A DNA stretch of 64,000 bases from Rhizobium lusitanum (GTDB lineage: Bacteria; Pseudomonadota; Alphaproteobacteria; Rhizobiales; Rhizobiaceae): assembly GCF_014189535.1 (NCBI RefSeq), contig NZ_CP050308.1:124001-188000 (forward strand), given 5' to 3'. Under the pieces are notes generated by a model. That model did no database searches. It had not been told where the DNA came from and worked only from the letters and a program-made list of their open reading frames with translations. Of this stretch, positions 54,266 through 64,000 are shown in pieces. Every line of letters begins with the position of its first letter. Within the stretch, counting starts at the first letter, position 1. The position numbers were made by a program, and so were the translations under genes.

Positions 54266-54401
54266 GCTATGTTCCTTATCAATGGGTTGCGATAACCGGT
54301 AGGGAAGTCCGGCCACGTTTCGCATCCATAGATAAGTCTTCAGTGCTATCGAGAAAAACTATGATAATATGGATTGGAATGATCGATAAAATGGATAGCC
54401 A
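54266..54401. promoter_or_regulatory. Divergent azoR / lysR promoter region with inverted repeats
   Basis: Contains ATCCATA (54324-54330) matched by TATGGAT (54368-54374), and ATAG/CTAT arms at 54328-54349 with the spacing often seen at LysR sites. AT-rich. Confidence 0.45.
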
Positions 54402-55370
54402 ATGCTTCCCAATCCAACACTTGACCAATTACAGGTTTTTCTGACCGTTGCCGAATCCGGCAGCTTCTCCGCAGCCTCGCGCGTGCTTAACCGCGCGCAG
54501 TCGGTCATCAGCTATACGATCGCCAATCTCGAGGCGCAGCTCGAAATGCCGCTGTTCGAGCGTTCGGGCTCGCGCCAGCCGAAGCTGACGGATGCGGGCA
54601 GGGTGATGCTGGAGGATGCACGCCGCATCCTTTCCGATCTCCAGCTGATGCGCGCCAGGGTCAAGGGCTTGAAGACCGGGCTTGAGGCGGAGGTGGCTGT
54701 TGCCATCAGCGTCATGGTGCCGACGAATGCCACGGTCGACGTCCTGAGTGAATTCCGTGACCGTTTTCCGTCCGTGTCGCTGCGGCTTGATGCCGGCGAG
54801 CTCGGCACGATGATGGAGCTGGTTGCCAGCGGCAAATCGACGATCGGAATCGGCGGCGCGGTCATAAAGCAGGACGACTCCATGGTGATCGAGCGCATCG
54901 GCCATTCCTTCATGATGCCGGTCGCCTCGCCGCGCCATCCGCTCGCCCAGATCAAGCGGCCGCTAAACCTCACCGACGTCCGCGAAGAGGTGCAACTGGT
55001 CGTCACCGATGCTTCGAACCTCACCAAGGGGCGCGATTTCAATGTCCTGTCCTACAAGATCTGGCACCTCAGCGATATCGCTACCAAGCATCAACTGATC
55101 CGCGGTGGCCTTGGCTGGGGCGGGTTGCCGGCTTCGCTGATCTATGAGGACCTGCAGAAGGGCCGGCTCGTGCATCTCGACCTCGATGCCTATGAGCAGG
55201 GCGAATATCCGATCTATGCCGTGCGCAAGCTCTCCAATCCCCCGGGTCCGGCGGCCGCCTGGATGATCGAAGCCTTCCGTGAACGCCTGTCGCAATGCCC
55301 GGACCGTGTCGACTTCAAGGCCGCGATGGACGTGTACCATCCCGCCGAGAACCCGCTGGCGGCGGAATGA
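54402..55370 (+). CDS. LysR-family regulator divergent from azoR
   Basis: Encodes 322 residues. The N-terminal winged HTH reads LDQLQVFLTVAESGSFSAAS and ends near FERSGSRQPKLTDAGR. The effector-binding domain follows (VAVAISVMVPTNATVDVLSE). Probably controls azoR in response to quinones or electrophiles; the inducer is not visible. Confidence 0.9.
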   Translation: MLPNPTLDQLQVFLTVAESGSFSAASRVLNRAQSVISYTIANLEAQLEMPLFERSGSRQPKLTDAGRVMLEDARRILSDLQLMRARVKGLKTGLEAEVAVAISVMVPTNATVDVLSEFRDRFPSVSLRLDAGELGTMMELVASGKSTIGIGGAVIKQDDSMVIERIGHSFMMPVASPRHPLAQIKRPLNLTDVREEVQLVVTDASNLTKGRDFNVLSYKIWHLSDIATKHQLIRGGLGWGGLPASLIYEDLQKGRLVHLDLDAYEQGEYPIYAVRKLSNPPGPAAAWMIEAFRERLSQCPDRVDFKAAMDVYHPAENPLAAE

Positions 55371-55505
55371 GAATAGGCACCCTTTGAGGCCGGCCCCAAC
55401 TGAAATGTTGAATACTTGATGTCGCAAAAATCGATCGCACAACTTCGAATTTTGCGATTGGCCGCAGGCGCTCGTTCGGTGCCTGCTCAGGCCGTTCAGG
55501 CGTCC

Positions 55506-56042
55506 TTACACTCGAGGCGCTCGATCGCCAACTCTGCATCTCGAGAGAATATTGTCGACAACGCGTGCGATAGGCGCAGTGGCGTCAATGCTAATTGCAT
55601 TCTGCGGAACATCCTCTTTCGTTGCGTGCAGTCGCGCAATCAATTCCCGTTCGCTAGGTCTTCCGCCCCATTCGTCTTCTGGTCTCCCGGCAAGTCGCTT
55701 GTTCAACGTGTCTAAATCGATGTCGAGAACGAAAACCCCGTCAAACAGGTCAATAAAGCGGAGGAAATTCCTGGAGCCGCCGCAGAAGAACGAGATCGGG
55801 TTGCGTTGATCAGCGACCAAGGATTTGACTTTGTCCATATCCCAAATGTGGTGCTGGTGCACAAACCAAATGTCATGCTGTTGCTCGGAGACATCCAGCG
55901 GTTCACCCGTCTCGGGATCGCCGTGATAAGACAACTCTCGGTCACCGTGGATGGCATGGTAACCGCGTCTCTGCAGTTCTTCACACACCGTGGTTTTGCC
56001 GGTGCCAGAAATGCCTTCGATCAGATAATTTTTGACGCCCAT
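55506..56042 (-). CDS. P-loop nucleoside/nucleotide kinase-like protein
   Basis: Encodes 178 residues. Walker A is YLIEGISGTGKTTVCEEL near residue 6-23. A lid-like segment (RPEDEWGGRPSERELIARLH) and VFVLDIDLDTLNKRL follow, as in small kinases annotated AAA or shikimate-kinase-like. The substrate is unknown. Monocistronic. Confidence 0.8.
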   Translation of the reverse strand: MGVKNYLIEGISGTGKTTVCEELQRRGYHAIHGDRELSYHGDPETGEPLDVSEQQHDIWFVHQHHIWDMDKVKSLVADQRNPISFFCGGSRNFLRFIDLFDGVFVLDIDLDTLNKRLAGRPEDEWGGRPSERELIARLHATKEDVPQNAISIDATAPIARVVDNILSRCRVGDRAPRV

Positions 56043-56271
56043 TTCCGCTCTGCTTAATTAGTCGCTCAAGCCCGCCGTCGCCAAGCTCCCAATTAAAGCA
56101 GGAGTTTTACGACCGAATTTCGTGACGTTGAAAAAAAGCATTCCGTAACAATTGAGTCTGCGGAATGCTTCACGACGATATTCTCGGCGGGTGAACCGCC
56201 CGCAACACTCGTGCTGCAAGCGGGTTCGGCACCATTGTTCTAGCTTAATTCCACATTTCAGTTGGGAGCAG

Positions 56272-56291
56272 GCACCTTTGAGGTGCCTTTC
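56272..56291. terminator. Hairpin downstream of cpdB
   Basis: AGGCACCT-TTG-AGGTGCCT perfect stem between the convergent 3' side of cpdB and the kinase gene promoter; a T run lies on the plus-strand side. Confidence 0.45.
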
Positions 56292-56316
56292 CATTTTTTG
56301 CAGAACTGTTAGCCGA

Positions 56317-58305
<1,989 letters not shown>

Positions 58306-58441
58306 GAAACACTCCTTCAACGATAAATTACGGTTCTCGATCACCTCTGGGGGTGAGGGAGATTAGGACGATTTTTGAAGGTGTGCACCTGTAATATGAC
58401 AGGCTTATTGTGGTTCCGGCGCCCAGCGAGCAAACAGGCCG

Positions 58442-58801
58442 TCAGCGCCTGAGAACCGGCTGTATGTCCTTGTGGAAAAAGCGAAAATAGGAGGCGACCA
58501 GAGCCGAGGCATTGGAGGATGGATCGAATTCGATGCCGATTCTGCCATTGTGGACCCAGCGCACGATACCGTCGAGCATGCCGATGTCCGTGCACTCGAC
58601 GCGAACCTTGCTGCCGGCGGCTGCATGGGTCGGGGATTGCAAGTCCAGCGCGATGCCACTGGCGGAAAGGTCGACCACGCGGCCGGTCACCGCCTTCGTG
58701 AGATACCATACCTGGCCCACCAACCGGACGCGGCGGCGCTGCGAACGTCTCGCTTTGATCTTCAGATTGTATTGGGCAGGCGGTTTTGAAAATGACTGCA
58801 T
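58442..58801 (-). CDS. PilZ-domain protein
   Basis: Encodes 119 residues. RRSQRRRVRLVGQVW supplies the Arg-rich start and VVDLSASGIALDL the DxSxxG motif of PilZ domains, which bind cyclic di-GMP. No other domain. It could regulate motility or surface polysaccharide. The ATG at 58801 with GAGG upstream is favoured over 58828. Confidence 0.85.
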   Translation of the reverse strand: MQSFSKPPAQYNLKIKARRSQRRRVRLVGQVWYLTKAVTGRVVDLSASGIALDLQSPTHAAAGSKVRVECTDIGMLDGIVRWVHNGRIGIEFDPSSNASALVASYFRFFHKDIQPVLRR

Positions 58802-59106
58802 GATTTCACCTCGACGCGTGCGCATCATTCATCTCACGGATAGCGGACATGCATTGAAAGGTGTTTAGCATGATCGGTAAAATTGCGATTATCCGTTCCG
58901 AATCGGGAATCACGAGCCTCGGTATCAAGCTTGCGCCCTTGCCATAAAATCTCGAATGGAAGTGCTGGGGTCCAGATCAGGCTTTGGACGACGTCTGCTC
59001 CCACTTGTTGCAGCCTCTCTTCTTCTAGTGGTAATCCTAATCATCAGCCAAACGTTCCGATGGCTGCGGCGCTGTGGGCTTATAGTACTCTCCGGGAGGC
59101 AGATAG

Positions 59107-59535
59107 ATGAAGGCATCTACACGATCATTAGCCGCTATGGCGGTTTTTCTGACGCTCGCAGCGGGCGGTGCAAGCCCGGCTTTCTCCGAGGATTCCGATC
59201 GGTGGGAAAAAGATTGGCAAAGCTGCATGGACAAGTCGGACGGCAGCAACGCGGCATGGGGCGGCTGCGGACAACAATGGCTGAAGCGCGAAGATGACAA
59301 GTTGAACGCGACCTGGAAGAAGGTGTTTGAACAGGCGACGGGTCAAACCAAAACCGATCTTCTGGCGGAACAGCGTCTCTGGAACACCTACAAGGAAGGC
59401 TCCTGCCAATTATATGCAAATGGCGACTGGGGCGCGGAACGGGCGGTGCTGGACTATGTTTCATGTCGGGCTGGCGTGATCGACAAGCGGATTACCGACC
59501 TCGAAAGCTATGGCGAGCTGTTCAAGGGCAACTAG
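59107..59535 (+). CDS. LprI-like (DUF1311) secreted protein
   Basis: Encodes 142 residues with a signal peptide (SLAAMAVFLTLAAGGASPAF). The mature part has four Cys (QSCMDKSD, WGGCGQQW, EGSCQLYA, YVSCRAGV) and the WNTYKEGSCQLYANGDWGAE pattern of the LprI/DUF1311 fold. Such proteins are suspected lysozyme inhibitors. GGGAGG lies seven bases before the ATG. Confidence 0.85.
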   Translation: MKASTRSLAAMAVFLTLAAGGASPAFSEDSDRWEKDWQSCMDKSDGSNAAWGGCGQQWLKREDDKLNATWKKVFEQATGQTKTDLLAEQRLWNTYKEGSCQLYANGDWGAERAVLDYVSCRAGVIDKRITDLESYGELFKGN

Positions 59536-59639
59536 CCACCTTCTGCCACTTTTGCCGCGTGCTGAACTGTCGGGTTATGACAACCTCATCTCACGTTTGT
59601 TCCGCCCATGCCACGTCGCTCCGGGATTTCACAAAGACA

Positions 59640-60449
59640 ATGACATTACGCATCGTTTCGCTGAATGTATGGGGCGGCCTGCTGCATGAACCGTTGATGC
59701 GGTATCTGGTCGAAGTCGATGCGGATGTTCTATGCCTCCAGGAGGTGGGACGGACACCGGGCGTGCAAGCCGACTGGTTGATTTATCGCGACCACGGCGT
59801 CGAACTTCAGCAGCGGGTCAATCTGTTCGATGAGATCAAGGCCGCCCTTCCGGGATATGACGCTTTTTTCTGCCCTGTGGCGCGCGGTGAGCTCTTCGAT
59901 GGCGATCAGCGGATCGCTTCCGAATTCGGTCTGGCGACCTTCGTTCGCAAGACATATCCGGTCATCGGCCAGGCTCTGGGCTTCGTCCATGGGGAGTTCT
60001 CTTCAGACGGCTGGGGGCCGCATCCCCGGTCGCGCAATGCCCATTGTATCCGTCTGTTCGACTATGAAGCCGGCTATCCTATCACCATCGCCCAGATGCA
60101 TGGCCTGCGTGACCCTGAAGGCAAGGGGGACACCCCAGCGCGTCAGCATCAGGCGAAGGCGCTCGTCGACCTGATCCGTCAGGTATGGCCGGGAGAGGAG
60201 CGGCTGGTCGTTTGCGGCGATTTCAACGTCCTCCCTGGAAGTGTGACCTTCGAGGCCCTGGCGTCCCTGGGGCTTTCCGATCTCGTCACCTCGCGGGGAC
60301 ATAGCGACACGCGCACCTCTCATTACCGCAAGGAGCCGCGTTTCGCCGACTATATGCTGGTGACGCCGACGGTCGAGGTCGTGGCGTTCGACGCCGTCGC
60401 CGAACCGGAAGTCTCCGATCATCGCGCCTTGCTGCTGGATCTACGTTAG
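59640..60449 (+). CDS. Endonuclease/exonuclease/phosphatase-family protein
   Basis: Encodes 269 residues. EEP motifs: RIVSLNVWGGLLHEP, DVLCLQEVGRTPG (catalytic Glu), HGLRDPEGKGDTP, VCGDFNVLPGSVTFEA and the final VSDHRALLLDLR. Metal-dependent phosphodiesterase; the substrate could be DNA, lipid or nucleotide. The ATG at 59640 lacks a strong ribosome-binding site; 59577 is an alternative. It follows LprI-like by about 100 bases. Confidence 0.87.
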   Translation: MTLRIVSLNVWGGLLHEPLMRYLVEVDADVLCLQEVGRTPGVQADWLIYRDHGVELQQRVNLFDEIKAALPGYDAFFCPVARGELFDGDQRIASEFGLATFVRKTYPVIGQALGFVHGEFSSDGWGPHPRSRNAHCIRLFDYEAGYPITIAQMHGLRDPEGKGDTPARQHQAKALVDLIRQVWPGEERLVVCGDFNVLPGSVTFEALASLGLSDLVTSRGHSDTRTSHYRKEPRFADYMLVTPTVEVVAFDAVAEPEVSDHRALLLDLR

Positions 60450-60455
60450 CTCCGC

Positions 60456-60917
60456 TCACAGGCCGACATTCGGCCGGTCGATGATTTCGCGCAACGCGAA
60501 GCTGGAATTGATCTTCACCACATGCGGCAGGGCCGAGAGCCAGTCGCGATGGATGCGCTCATAGTCCTCGAGATCGCGCGCGGCGATGCGCAGGATATAG
60601 TCGTATTCGCCGGACATCAGGTAGCAGCCGAGCACATTCGGGCACAGTTTCACCGCCGCCTCGAATTCCGAAAGTGTCTTTGCGAACTGACCGGACAGCG
60701 AGATATGCACCATGGCGATCATCTTGTAATCCAGCGCCTTGTGCGACAGCCGCGCATGATAGCCGCCGATGACGCCGCTCTTTTCCAGTATATCAAGCCG
60801 GCGCGAACAGGCGGACGGCGACAGGCCGACCTTTTCGGCAAGCTCGGCATTGGTGATCCTGGCGTTCTGTTGCAGTACCCGCAGGATCGAACGATCCATG
60901 GTGTCTAGGTCCAACAT
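60456..60917 (-). CDS. Lrp/AsnC-family regulator, divergent from ald
   Basis: Encodes 153 residues. [23 protein letters not shown] then [24 protein letters not shown] effector domain follows ([40 protein letters not shown]). Likely the alanine/leucine-responsive activator of ald. The ATG at 60917 is used as the HTH begins there. Confidence 0.92.
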   Translation of the reverse strand: MLDLDTMDRSILRVLQQNARITNAELAEKVGLSPSACSRRLDILEKSGVIGGYHARLSHKALDYKMIAMVHISLSGQFAKTLSEFEAAVKLCPNVLGCYLMSGEYDYILRIAARDLEDYERIHRDWLSALPHVVKINSSFALREIIDRPNVGL

Positions 60918-61049
60918 TCGAAGATCCTTCGAAGAATTTTCTTTCTGCGCAATAATCCACGAAAAATGAATGCCGGGCAAATTCTCTTTGCAAGGACATT
61001 TCAAAGCGGAGGTGGTCTCATTCGGGACGAGCATTCAGGGAGGAATGAT

Positions 61050-62168
61050 ATGCGTGTCGGTTGCCCGAAAGAGATCAAGAACCACGAGTACCGCGTCGGC
61101 CTGACGCCCGCGTCCGTCCGCGAATATGTGGCCCACGGTCACGAAGTCTGGGTCGAGACCAAGGCCGGTGCCGGCATCGGCGCCGATGATCACGCCTATA
61201 TCGCGGCTGGTGCGAAGATCGCCGCTAGCGCCAAGGACATCTTCGAAAAGTGCGACATGATCGTGAAGGTCAAGGAGCCGCAGCCGTCCGAGTGGGCACA
61301 GCTGCGTGACGGCCAACTTCTCTACACCTACCTGCATCTCGCGCCCGACCCGGAGCAGACCAAGGGTCTCATCGCCTCCGGCGTCACCGCCATCGCCTAT
61401 GAAACCGTCACCGACGAGCGCGGCGGCCTCCCGCTGCTGGCGCCTATGTCGGAAGTTGCCGGCCGCTTGTCGATCCAGGCGGGCGCAACCGCTCTACAGA
61501 AAGCCAATGGCGGCCTTGGAATTCTGCTCGGTGGCGTGCCCGGCGTTCTTCCGGCCAAGGTGGCGATCATCGGCGGCGGTGTCGTCGGTTTGCATGCCGC
61601 CAAGATGGCGGCCGGCCTTGGCGCCGATGTCAGCATCCTCGACCGTTCACTGCCGCGCCTGCGCCAATTGGACGATATCTTCAACGGCCGCGTCCATACG
61701 CGCTATTCCAGCATCCAGGCGCTGGAAGAAGAGGTCTTTTCCGCCGATCTCGTCATCGGCGCCGTGCTGATCCCCGGTGCCGCCGCACCGAAGCTCGTCA
61801 CGCGTGAAATGCTGACCGGCATGAAAAAGGGCTCCGTCATCGTCGACGTCGCCATCGACCAGGGCGGCTGCTTCGAAACCTCGCATGCCACGACCCATTC
61901 CGAGCCGACCTACGAGGTCGACGGCGTCGTGCATTATTGCGTCGCCAACATGCCAGGCGCGGTTCCCGTCACCTCGGCGCATGCACTGAACAACGCCACC
62001 ATCTATCACGGCCTGGCGTTGGCGGATCGCGGCCTGCGGGCGATTGCCGAGGACAAGCATCTGCGCAATGGCCTCAACGTGCACAAGGGCCGCGTCACCA
62101 ACAAGCCGGTGGCAGAGGCACTGGGCTACGAAGCCTTCGCGCCGGAAAGCGTCTTGAACGTAGCGTAA
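61050..62168 (+). CDS. ald: Alanine dehydrogenase
   Basis: NAD-dependent oxidative deamination of L-alanine to pyruvate and ammonia. It has 372 residues, the standard length. [20 protein letters not shown] at the start, [20 protein letters not shown] with catalytic His near 95, and the Rossmann loop [20 protein letters not shown] near 170. GGGAGG lies upstream of the ATG. A large terminator follows. Confidence 0.96.
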   Translation: MRVGCPKEIKNHEYRVGLTPASVREYVAHGHEVWVETKAGAGIGADDHAYIAAGAKIAASAKDIFEKCDMIVKVKEPQPSEWAQLRDGQLLYTYLHLAPDPEQTKGLIASGVTAIAYETVTDERGGLPLLAPMSEVAGRLSIQAGATALQKANGGLGILLGGVPGVLPAKVAIIGGGVVGLHAAKMAAGLGADVSILDRSLPRLRQLDDIFNGRVHTRYSSIQALEEEVFSADLVIGAVLIPGAAAPKLVTREMLTGMKKGSVIVDVAIDQGGCFETSHATTHSEPTYEVDGVVHYCVANMPGAVPVTSAHALNNATIYHGLALADRGLRAIAEDKHLRNGLNVHKGRVTNKPVAEALGYEAFAPESVLNVA

Positions 62169-62184
62169 ATCCCATCGCGCTACG

Positions 62185-62694
62185 TCAGATGGAGGTGCCG
62201 GCATCACCGTATGCCGGTGCCTCTTTTTTATCTATTCTGCATTGATAGCAGTTGTTGCGCGCCGAGCGGACATGCACATAGGCAATGCCATCGCGCCCTA
62301 GCAATTCCGCCGCATAGGTGGGAATGTTTCCAATCGGCGTCACGGCGCCGGTGCCATAGACGATGCGGTTATTCTCGCCATAGCCGCGCACGATGAAATC
62401 GGGGCTGGTCGTCAGCATTGGTGGCAGGACTTCCTCGGCGGCATAGCGCTCGCAAGGCATCTTATGCAGGAAGACCGGCCCGGTCTCGGCATAGGGCTGC
62501 AACTCCGGAAACGGCCGATAGGCGAAGACGAGAAATTCTTGGCCTGCATCGATATTGCGCAGGCAATGGCGGCAGGGATGGCCGGGGCCGTCGGAGGTCA
62601 TTGTCTCCGGCTGGTGACCATAGGCATCCGCGCCGCCGCTCCAGAGGGCTTCGGCGTCGGACGTGGGCATGGCGGCAAAAGCGATAGTGGGCAT
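62185..62694 (-). CDS. DUF1203-family protein
   Basis: Encodes 169 residues. CRHCLRNIDAGQEFLVFAYR and the later VHVRSARNNCYQCRIDKKEA, each with a C-x2-C pair, match DUF1203, a family of unknown function in rhizobia. Its 3' end overlaps the ald terminator. Confidence 0.87.
   Translation of the reverse strand: MPTIAFAAMPTSDAEALWSGGADAYGHQPETMTSDGPGHPCRHCLRNIDAGQEFLVFAYRPFPELQPYAETGPVFLHKMPCERYAAEEVLPPMLTTSPDFIVRGYGENNRIVYGTGAVTPIGNIPTYAAELLGRDGIAYVHVRSARNNCYQCRIDKKEAPAYGDAGTSI
62192..62229 (+). terminator. Rho-independent terminator of ald
   Basis: GAGGTGCCGGCAT and ATGCCGGTGCCTC form a 13-bp stem with a six-base loop and a T run. It overlaps the last bases of the convergent DUF1203 gene. Confidence 0.9.
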
Positions 62695-62763
62695 GACAAA
62701 TCTCCTTTGAGGTTCGTCATGTGATGCGCTTGCTGAACGGGTGAAGCCACCCGATTCCTGCGG

Positions 62764-63330
62764 TCAGGCTTTTTTCACCAGCTCCAATAACTCCTTGTCG
62801 CTCAGCGGCCGCACAATGCCTTCGCCGGTCGAGACCGGGGAGAATCCGAACATCTGGTAGAGTTGAAGCGCGCGCGGATGGTCGAGATTGTTGGTGGTCG
62901 CGGTAACGCGTTGCGGGTTCAGGGTCCAAATGGCGTAGAGCGATTGCAGCAGGAACCATTTACCAATGCCGAGGCCAAGCGCGTGCTCGATCAGGCCGAA
63001 ATGGCTGAGCTCGATGGTATCATCGTCCTGGCGGAAATATTCAAAGAAACCGGCCGGCGCGCCGTTGACGTAGAGCACGCTGATATCATTGCGCTCGTTG
63101 TGCAGGAGCGCCGTCAACTCCTCATCGGACATACGGAGCCGATCGACCCAGTGCCAGCGAGCGCCCACCTGCCGATAGAGATAGCGGTAAAAGGGCAGCG
63201 GAATGCCCGGCGAACGCATGATCGCGGTCTGGATGTTGACGGGCACGGACAAGCTCGCCTTGGGCGGCGCCGTCATTTCCAGACGGGTGATATGGACCTT
63301 GAGCGACGAGGGTGTCTTCACGGGGCGCAA
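62764..63330 (-). CDS. GNAT-family N-acetyltransferase
   Basis: Encodes 188 residues. The acetyl-CoA loop is HALGLGIGKWFLLQSLYAIW near 118-137; TATTNNLDHPRALQLYQMFG is the typical late GNAT helix. The substrate is unknown. The start is uncertain: TTG at 63330 or GTG at 63321, three or twelve bases from the upstream sulfurtransferase stop, so the two are probably an operon. Confidence 0.87.
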   Translation of the reverse strand: MRPVKTPSSLKVHITRLEMTAPPKASLSVPVNIQTAIMRSPGIPLPFYRYLYRQVGARWHWVDRLRMSDEELTALLHNERNDISVLYVNGAPAGFFEYFRQDDDTIELSHFGLIEHALGLGIGKWFLLQSLYAIWTLNPQRVTATTNNLDHPRALQLYQMFGFSPVSTGEGIVRPLSDKELLELVKKA

Positions 63331-63333
63331 CGC

Positions 63334-64000
63334 TCAGTCTTTTCCGGTAACGATGGGCGTATCCGAACGGCTGCCCCATTCCGACCAGGAGCCGTCATAG
63401 AGCCGATTGGCGTCATGGCCGAGCGATTCGAGCGCAAGTGTAATGATGGCGGCGGTGATTCCGGAGCCGCAAGTGGTCACGACAGGCTTGTCGATATCAA
63501 TGCCTGCCTTCTCGATGGTTTCGCGCAACTCGGGCAGGGATTTGAACTTGCCGTTCACGGCGAAGACGCCCGATGGCAGGTTCTTTGCGCACGGCATGTG
63601 ACCGGAGCGCATGCCTTCGCGTGGTTCCGGTTCAGTGGCGGCGAAACGGCCGGCGCTGCGGGCGTCGGCGATCTGCGGGGAGCCGCTATCGACGATGCCG
63701 CGCATCTCGTCGAAGGAGACGACGCGGGCGGCATTGAAAGTCGGTTTGAAGGTCACGGGCTCGAATGCGGGAAGGGCGGTGTCCAGCGGCCGTCCTTCGG
63801 CCTTCCAGCCATCCAGGCCGCCGTCGAGTACGAAGACGTTCTTTGCACCCATCACGGCGCGAAACAGCCACCATACGCGGGGCGAGGCAAACAGGCCGGG
63901 GCCGTCATAGACGACGATGCGATCGTTTTCGCTGATGCCGAGTTTGCCGACTTCGGCCGCAAAGAATTCCGGCGAGGGAACCGTATGCGGCAGGCCAGTG
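63334..64000 (-). CDS. sseA: 3-mercaptopyruvate sulfurtransferase (N-terminus beyond window edge)
   Basis: Two-domain rhodanese that moves sulfur from 3-mercaptopyruvate to thiols or cyanide. The first domain's end is visible (ENDRIVVYDGPGLFASPRVW) and the second domain holds the active loop VVTTCGSGITAAII, where CGSGITA marks mercaptopyruvate rather than thiosulfate sulfurtransferases. The frame is open through base 64000, so about 60 N-terminal residues are missing. Confidence 0.92.
   Translation of the reverse strand, partial: TGLPHTVPSPEFFAAEVGKLGISENDRIVVYDGPGLFASPRVWWLFRAVMGAKNVFVLDGGLDGWKAEGRPLDTALPAFEPVTFKPTFNAARVVSFDEMRGIVDSGSPQIADARSAGRFAATEPEPREGMRSGHMPCAKNLPSGVFAVNGKFKSLPELRETIEKAGIDIDKPVVTTCGSGITAAIITLALESLGHDANRLYDGSWSEWGSRSDTPIVTGKD

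Overview
The window looks like chromosome of a Rhizobiaceae alphaproteobacterium (Rhizobium/Agrobacterium type). The evidence is the GC-rich coding, a B12-dependent class II ribonucleotide reductase (NrdJ), a BA14K-like basic secreted protein, Hint-domain proteins, and a mix of housekeeping genes typical of rhizobia (gpt, wrbA, azoR/LysR, cpdB, ald/Lrp, sseA). No species name can be read from the sequence alone.

Left chromosomal arm (1-18,050). A Zn/Cd/Pb P-type ATPase is cut by the window edge and has a divergent MerR regulator with a clear palindromic operator. Then come small hypothetical genes, a flavin reductase, a HAD phosphatase, nrdJ (with a long upstream region holding several NrdR-box-like palindromes), gpt, a tandem universal stress protein, a MoCF/CinA-like protein and wrbA. 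A BA14K-like gene follows, then two Hint-domain genes, then a decayed second copy of the BA14K 3' end with its terminator.

Integrated island (about 18,053-50,200, about 32.1 kb). A tRNA-Leu(UAA) gene on the minus strand has been cut in two: its 3' end lies at 18,036-18,074 and its 5' two thirds at 50,179-50,246. Both copies share a 22-bp core, and a tyrosine integrase sits beside the right junction. Insertion leaves no complete tRNA at either junction. The island carries its own complete tRNA-Leu(UAA) at 46,137-46,426, and that gene is interrupted in the anticodon loop by a group I intron of about 205 nt. The island therefore appears to replace the tRNA it destroys, and the intron splits the stretch its own integrase would recognise. 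I consider this the most interesting feature of the window.

The island also holds a mobilisation module: MobA/MobL relaxase, an oriT-like sequence, a VirD4/TraG-like coupling protein, an M48 peptidase and ArdA, but no T4SS genes, so it looks like an integrative mobilizable element. An origin-like stretch (iterons, AT-rich tract, three palindromes, winged-helix-like protein) lies near the tRNA. The island has a ParB-like protein with an in-frame TAG, plus frameshifted coupling-protein, accessory-recombinase and hypothetical genes. The cargo is rich in conflict-type genes: SEFIR and TIR proteins each with a neighbour, a Fic toxin and small partner, PIN-like and HEPN-like proteins, and an AT-rich operon of secreted proteins ending in a MACPF-like pore-former preceded by two six-cysteine paralogues.

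Right chromosomal arm (50,247-64,000). A small lipoprotein, ilvA, an HlyU-like protein, an OsmC protein, a TetR remnant, azoR with divergent LysR, a P-loop kinase-like protein, cpdB, a PilZ protein, an LprI-like protein, an EEP-family hydrolase, an Lrp regulator divergent from ald, a DUF1203 protein, a GNAT acetyltransferase, and the 3' part of sseA at the edge.
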